Both the position numbers and the translations under genes were made by a program. The notes beneath the pieces are model-generated. The model did not search any database. It was not told where the DNA came from and saw only the letters and a list, made by a program, of their open reading frames with translations. DNA of 64,000 bases from Euptelea pleiosperma (Eukaryota > Streptophyta > Magnoliopsida > Ranunculales > Eupteleaceae): the NCBI GenBank assembly GCA_035048495.1, contig CM068553.1, positions 12,788,520-12,852,519 of the forward strand, given 5' to 3'. Below are positions 61,769 to 64,000 of this stretch, in pieces (the first letter of the stretch is position 1; each line of letters opens with the position of its first letter).

Positions 61769-63343
61769 CTCCCTCCAGATACTCAGATCGGTTTTCATCC
61801 TTCCTCTCAGCCTTGCATACCTTCCATGAGCCACAGTCTTATACAGAAGCATCCATCTTACCACATTGGCAGCAAGCTATGACAGATGAACTCACTGCAC
61901 TGCACAAAGTTGGAACTTGGAGTCTCGTTGATCTTCCTCTTGGGAAGAAGCCCATCGGCTGTAAATGGGTATACAAAGTAAAGACTAACTCTGATGGGAG
62001 CTTGGCACGTTACAAAGCAAGATTGATTAACAAGGGATTTACTCAGGAATATGGGGTGGACTATGAAGAAACCTTTGCTCCAGTAGCTAAGATGACATCT
62101 GTACATCTACTCCTTTCTATTGCATCAATTCAAAATTGGGACCTGCACTAGCTAGATGTCAATAATGCCATCCTCAATGGTGACCTTACAGAAGAAGTTT
62201 ATATGAAACCTCCTCCTAGTCTCCCTCATCGTCTTCATTAGGTGTGCCTTCTCCACAAAGCGCTTTATGGTCTCAAGCAAGCGCCAAGGGCTTGGTTTGA
62301 GAAATTCAGAGAAACGATCACCTCAGTTGGTTTTCGTCAAAGTAATTATGATCCAGCATTATTCATTTGGGGAGTGGGAGACGCTATGGTACTATTACTA
62401 CTATATGTGGATGACATGATCATCACCGGACCATCACCCTCTCGCATCGTTCATATCAAAAGGTTACTTCAACGTCGTTATGAAGGATCTAGGGCTCCTC
62501 AAGTATTTTCTTGGTATAGAAGTTGCTCGATCTCCACGTGGTCTGCTACTATCTCAAATGAAATACGCTGCTGACCTTATCAACATGGCACAAATTTCTG
62601 ATTCCAAAACTGTCGACTCCCCCATTGAACTCAATGTGAAATTGCATCCCACTGATGGAGAACCTCTTCAGGATCCGACACGATATCGACAACTTGTAGG
62701 GGGTCTTGTCTACTTGACTATTACTCGACCTGACATCACATATTCAGTTCATGTAGTTAGTCAATTCATGATAGCTCCTCGCTTTGTTCACTTTGCAGCC
62801 GTATTTCGCATACTCCGATATGTCAAAAGCACTCTTTCGTAGAGTTTACTGTTGTCGTCCACGTCTCAACTCACTCTTCAAGCTTTCTCAGACGCAGATT
62901 GGGCTGGTGATGTTAATGATCAACGTTCTACAACTGGCTACTGCATATTTCTTGGCAACTCTTTAATCTCATGGCGTAGCAAGAAACAAAGTGTCATTGC
63001 TCGATCTAGTGCCGAGTCTGAGTACAAGGCCCTTGCATCCACCACTGCTGAAATTGTTTGGTTACGATGGCTTCTTGGCGACATGGGGGTTCAATTATCT
63101 GCTCCCACACCCATTTATTGTGATAGTCATAGTGTAATCCACATTGCTGAAAATCATGGAGTATTTCACGAACGAACCAAACATATTGAAATTGCTTGTC
63201 ATTTCGTTCGTCATCATCTTAAGGCGGCTACCGTCACATTACCATTTGTGTCTTCATCCAATCAACTTGTAGATTTCTTCACGAAGACTCATACAATACC
63301 CCGCTTGAGCTTCTTTGTCGACAAACTCTCGATGCTCACATCA
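61765..63343 (+). pseudogene. Copia F reverse transcriptase and RNase H, broken
   Basis: Reverse transcriptase: [35 protein letters not shown], a TAG at about 62149 before LDVNNAILNGDL, ALYGLKQAPRAWFE, and YVDDMIITG (about 62404-62430). A frameshift near 62480. RNase H: FSDADWAGDVNDQRSTTGYC, ARSSAESEYKALAS, CDSHSVIHIAENHGVFHERT, and the end at 63343 just before TGAGTTTGAGGAGGGG. Confidence 0.92.
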
Positions 63344-63359
63344 TGAGTTTGAGGAGGGG

Positions 63360-63614
63360 TGTAAGAGAAATAAATGTGGTCAGTCAACTTAGACCATTGA
63401 ACATTTATTGTTCAAACACAACACTTGTTCAACACTTCCCCAACTTCCACTTTGTCCCCTCTTCATTATTTAGGCCACCAACTTATTTATTTCTCTCAAA
63501 CCAAACTCTTTTGTATATCTCATGTAAAGCATTATAAATAGAGATACGTACATAGAAAAGCTCAAGTAAGTTGAGCACTCTTCAACTCTCTCTTTTGTAT
63601 TCTTATATCTTTCA
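63360..63614 (+). repeat. 3' LTR of copia F
   Basis: 255 bp with the same ends. Preceded by the polypurine tract GAGGAGGGG (63351-63359) and followed by AGATAG. Confidence 0.93.
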
Positions 63615-63830
63615 AGATAGCCATTTTAAATCTGTATAATTTTCCCTACCAAGCCATTTAAATCTGGATAAGTTTTCCTAATAAGCCCGGAATGCATTTC
63701 CCATCCAGATAGGTGAGAATTCATTTCCACCTAAAAATACACCTTTATTCTCTCACATGATTGAAATTTGTGTTCTCAATTTCCACCTGAAAATACACCT
63801 TTATTCTTTTTATTCTTATTTCTTTGGATT
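63615..63830. mobile_element. Right part of the Tourist-like MITE split by copia F, rearranged
   Basis: AGATAGCCATTTTAAATCTG, 'aattcatttccacct' and 'acacctttattct' match the 39756-40062 MITE in reverse orientation. The stretch 'ttccacct.aaaatacacct' appears twice (63724 and 63780). The terminal GGGC end is absent, replaced by AT-rich sequence to 64000 in which I see nothing. Confidence 0.7.
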
Positions 63831-64000
63831 TTTAGGGTTAAGCTCTCCTTTTCAGTTAGGATTAAGTTTAAACCCATTATTATTGGAGATTAGTAGATAG
63901 TTTTGAGTTGGAAATTTCTCTTGTGTATTTTTGGGAATGTGGATTATTAGTGTAAATAAATAAGAATTTATTTGAGATATGGTTTTTTTTTTTGGTGTAT

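Larger units (their letters stand above)
58681..63614 (+). mobile_element. Copia F, complete but inactive Ty1/copia element
   Basis: A 4934-bp element with LTRs of 254 and 255 bp, primer site, gag, protease, integrase, reverse transcriptase, RNase H and a polypurine tract. It is flanked by AGATAG on both sides (58675-58680, 63615-63620), a 5- or 6-bp duplication within a MITE. LTRs differ at about a dozen positions. Different family from A to D (gag opening and protease differ). Several stops and frameshifts. Confidence 0.94.

Overview
This window is nuclear DNA of a flowering plant. I see AT-rich non-coding sequence, one spliced gene for a plastid enzyme, and a dense mass of plant-type transposable elements: Ty1/copia elements with initiator-Met tRNA primer sites, L1- and RTE-type LINEs, a TRIM and several MITEs. 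The species cannot be named from the sequence, and nothing points to a grass. No bacterial, CRISPR or rRNA feature is visible and I recognised no tRNA gene.

The one host gene I can support lies on the minus strand, from 49566 leftwards to at least 15152. Six exons (49300-49566, 48875-49176, 46746-46936, 37701-37825, 18068-18201, 15152-15267) join in frame with GT..AG introns. They read as a plastid phosphatidate cytidylyltransferase (CDP-diacylglycerol synthase, Arabidopsis CDS4/CDS5 type). Introns 3 and 4 are about 8.9 and 19.5 kb. The last visible exon stops inside the family signature, so the terminal exon should lie left of base 1. Positions 1-49566 are therefore mostly intron filled with transposons.

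Left to right: a decayed RTE LINE (1-1310). Then copia A (1313-11705, no 3' end), split by a nearly full-length L1-type LINE (3747-10580) that itself carries a Tourist-like MITE (6805-7088). Next come an LTR-like stretch with a palindromic 25-bp array (11711-12340), a foldback and a hAT-type MITE (14188-14308), exon 6, a LINE tail, and exon 5. Intron 4 holds copia B (19198-24774, LTRs about 4% different), copia C (26119-31433, LTRs differing at one of 212 bases) and copia D on the minus strand (about 31595-37470). Inside D sit a complete 320-bp TRIM (31764-32083) and a 1640-bp solo LTR (35219-36858), both with perfect 5-bp target duplications.

Exon 4 is followed by a LINE tail, two MITEs with target duplications, a decayed copia E (40632-45346) carrying an unidentified 1.1-kb insert, exon 3, a partial duplication of exon 3, a copia G remnant, and exons 2 and 1. 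Upstream of the gene is a MITE cluster whose nearest member puts a G-box about 280 bp before the start codon. Next come a 5'-truncated L1 LINE with RNase H (50582-53543), tandem duplications, another LINE tail (55657-57218), a CT-rich stretch resembling a first exon of a rightward gene (about 58130-58315), and copia F (58681-63614) inserted in a Tourist-like MITE.

The most unusual structures are the array of 14 AATCGATT-type sites, four of them perfect double CCAAT palindromes, upstream of the TATA box in the solo LTR; the 41-bp hairpin modules in the leader of copia C; the TRIM; and the duplicated exon 3 acceptor in the host gene.
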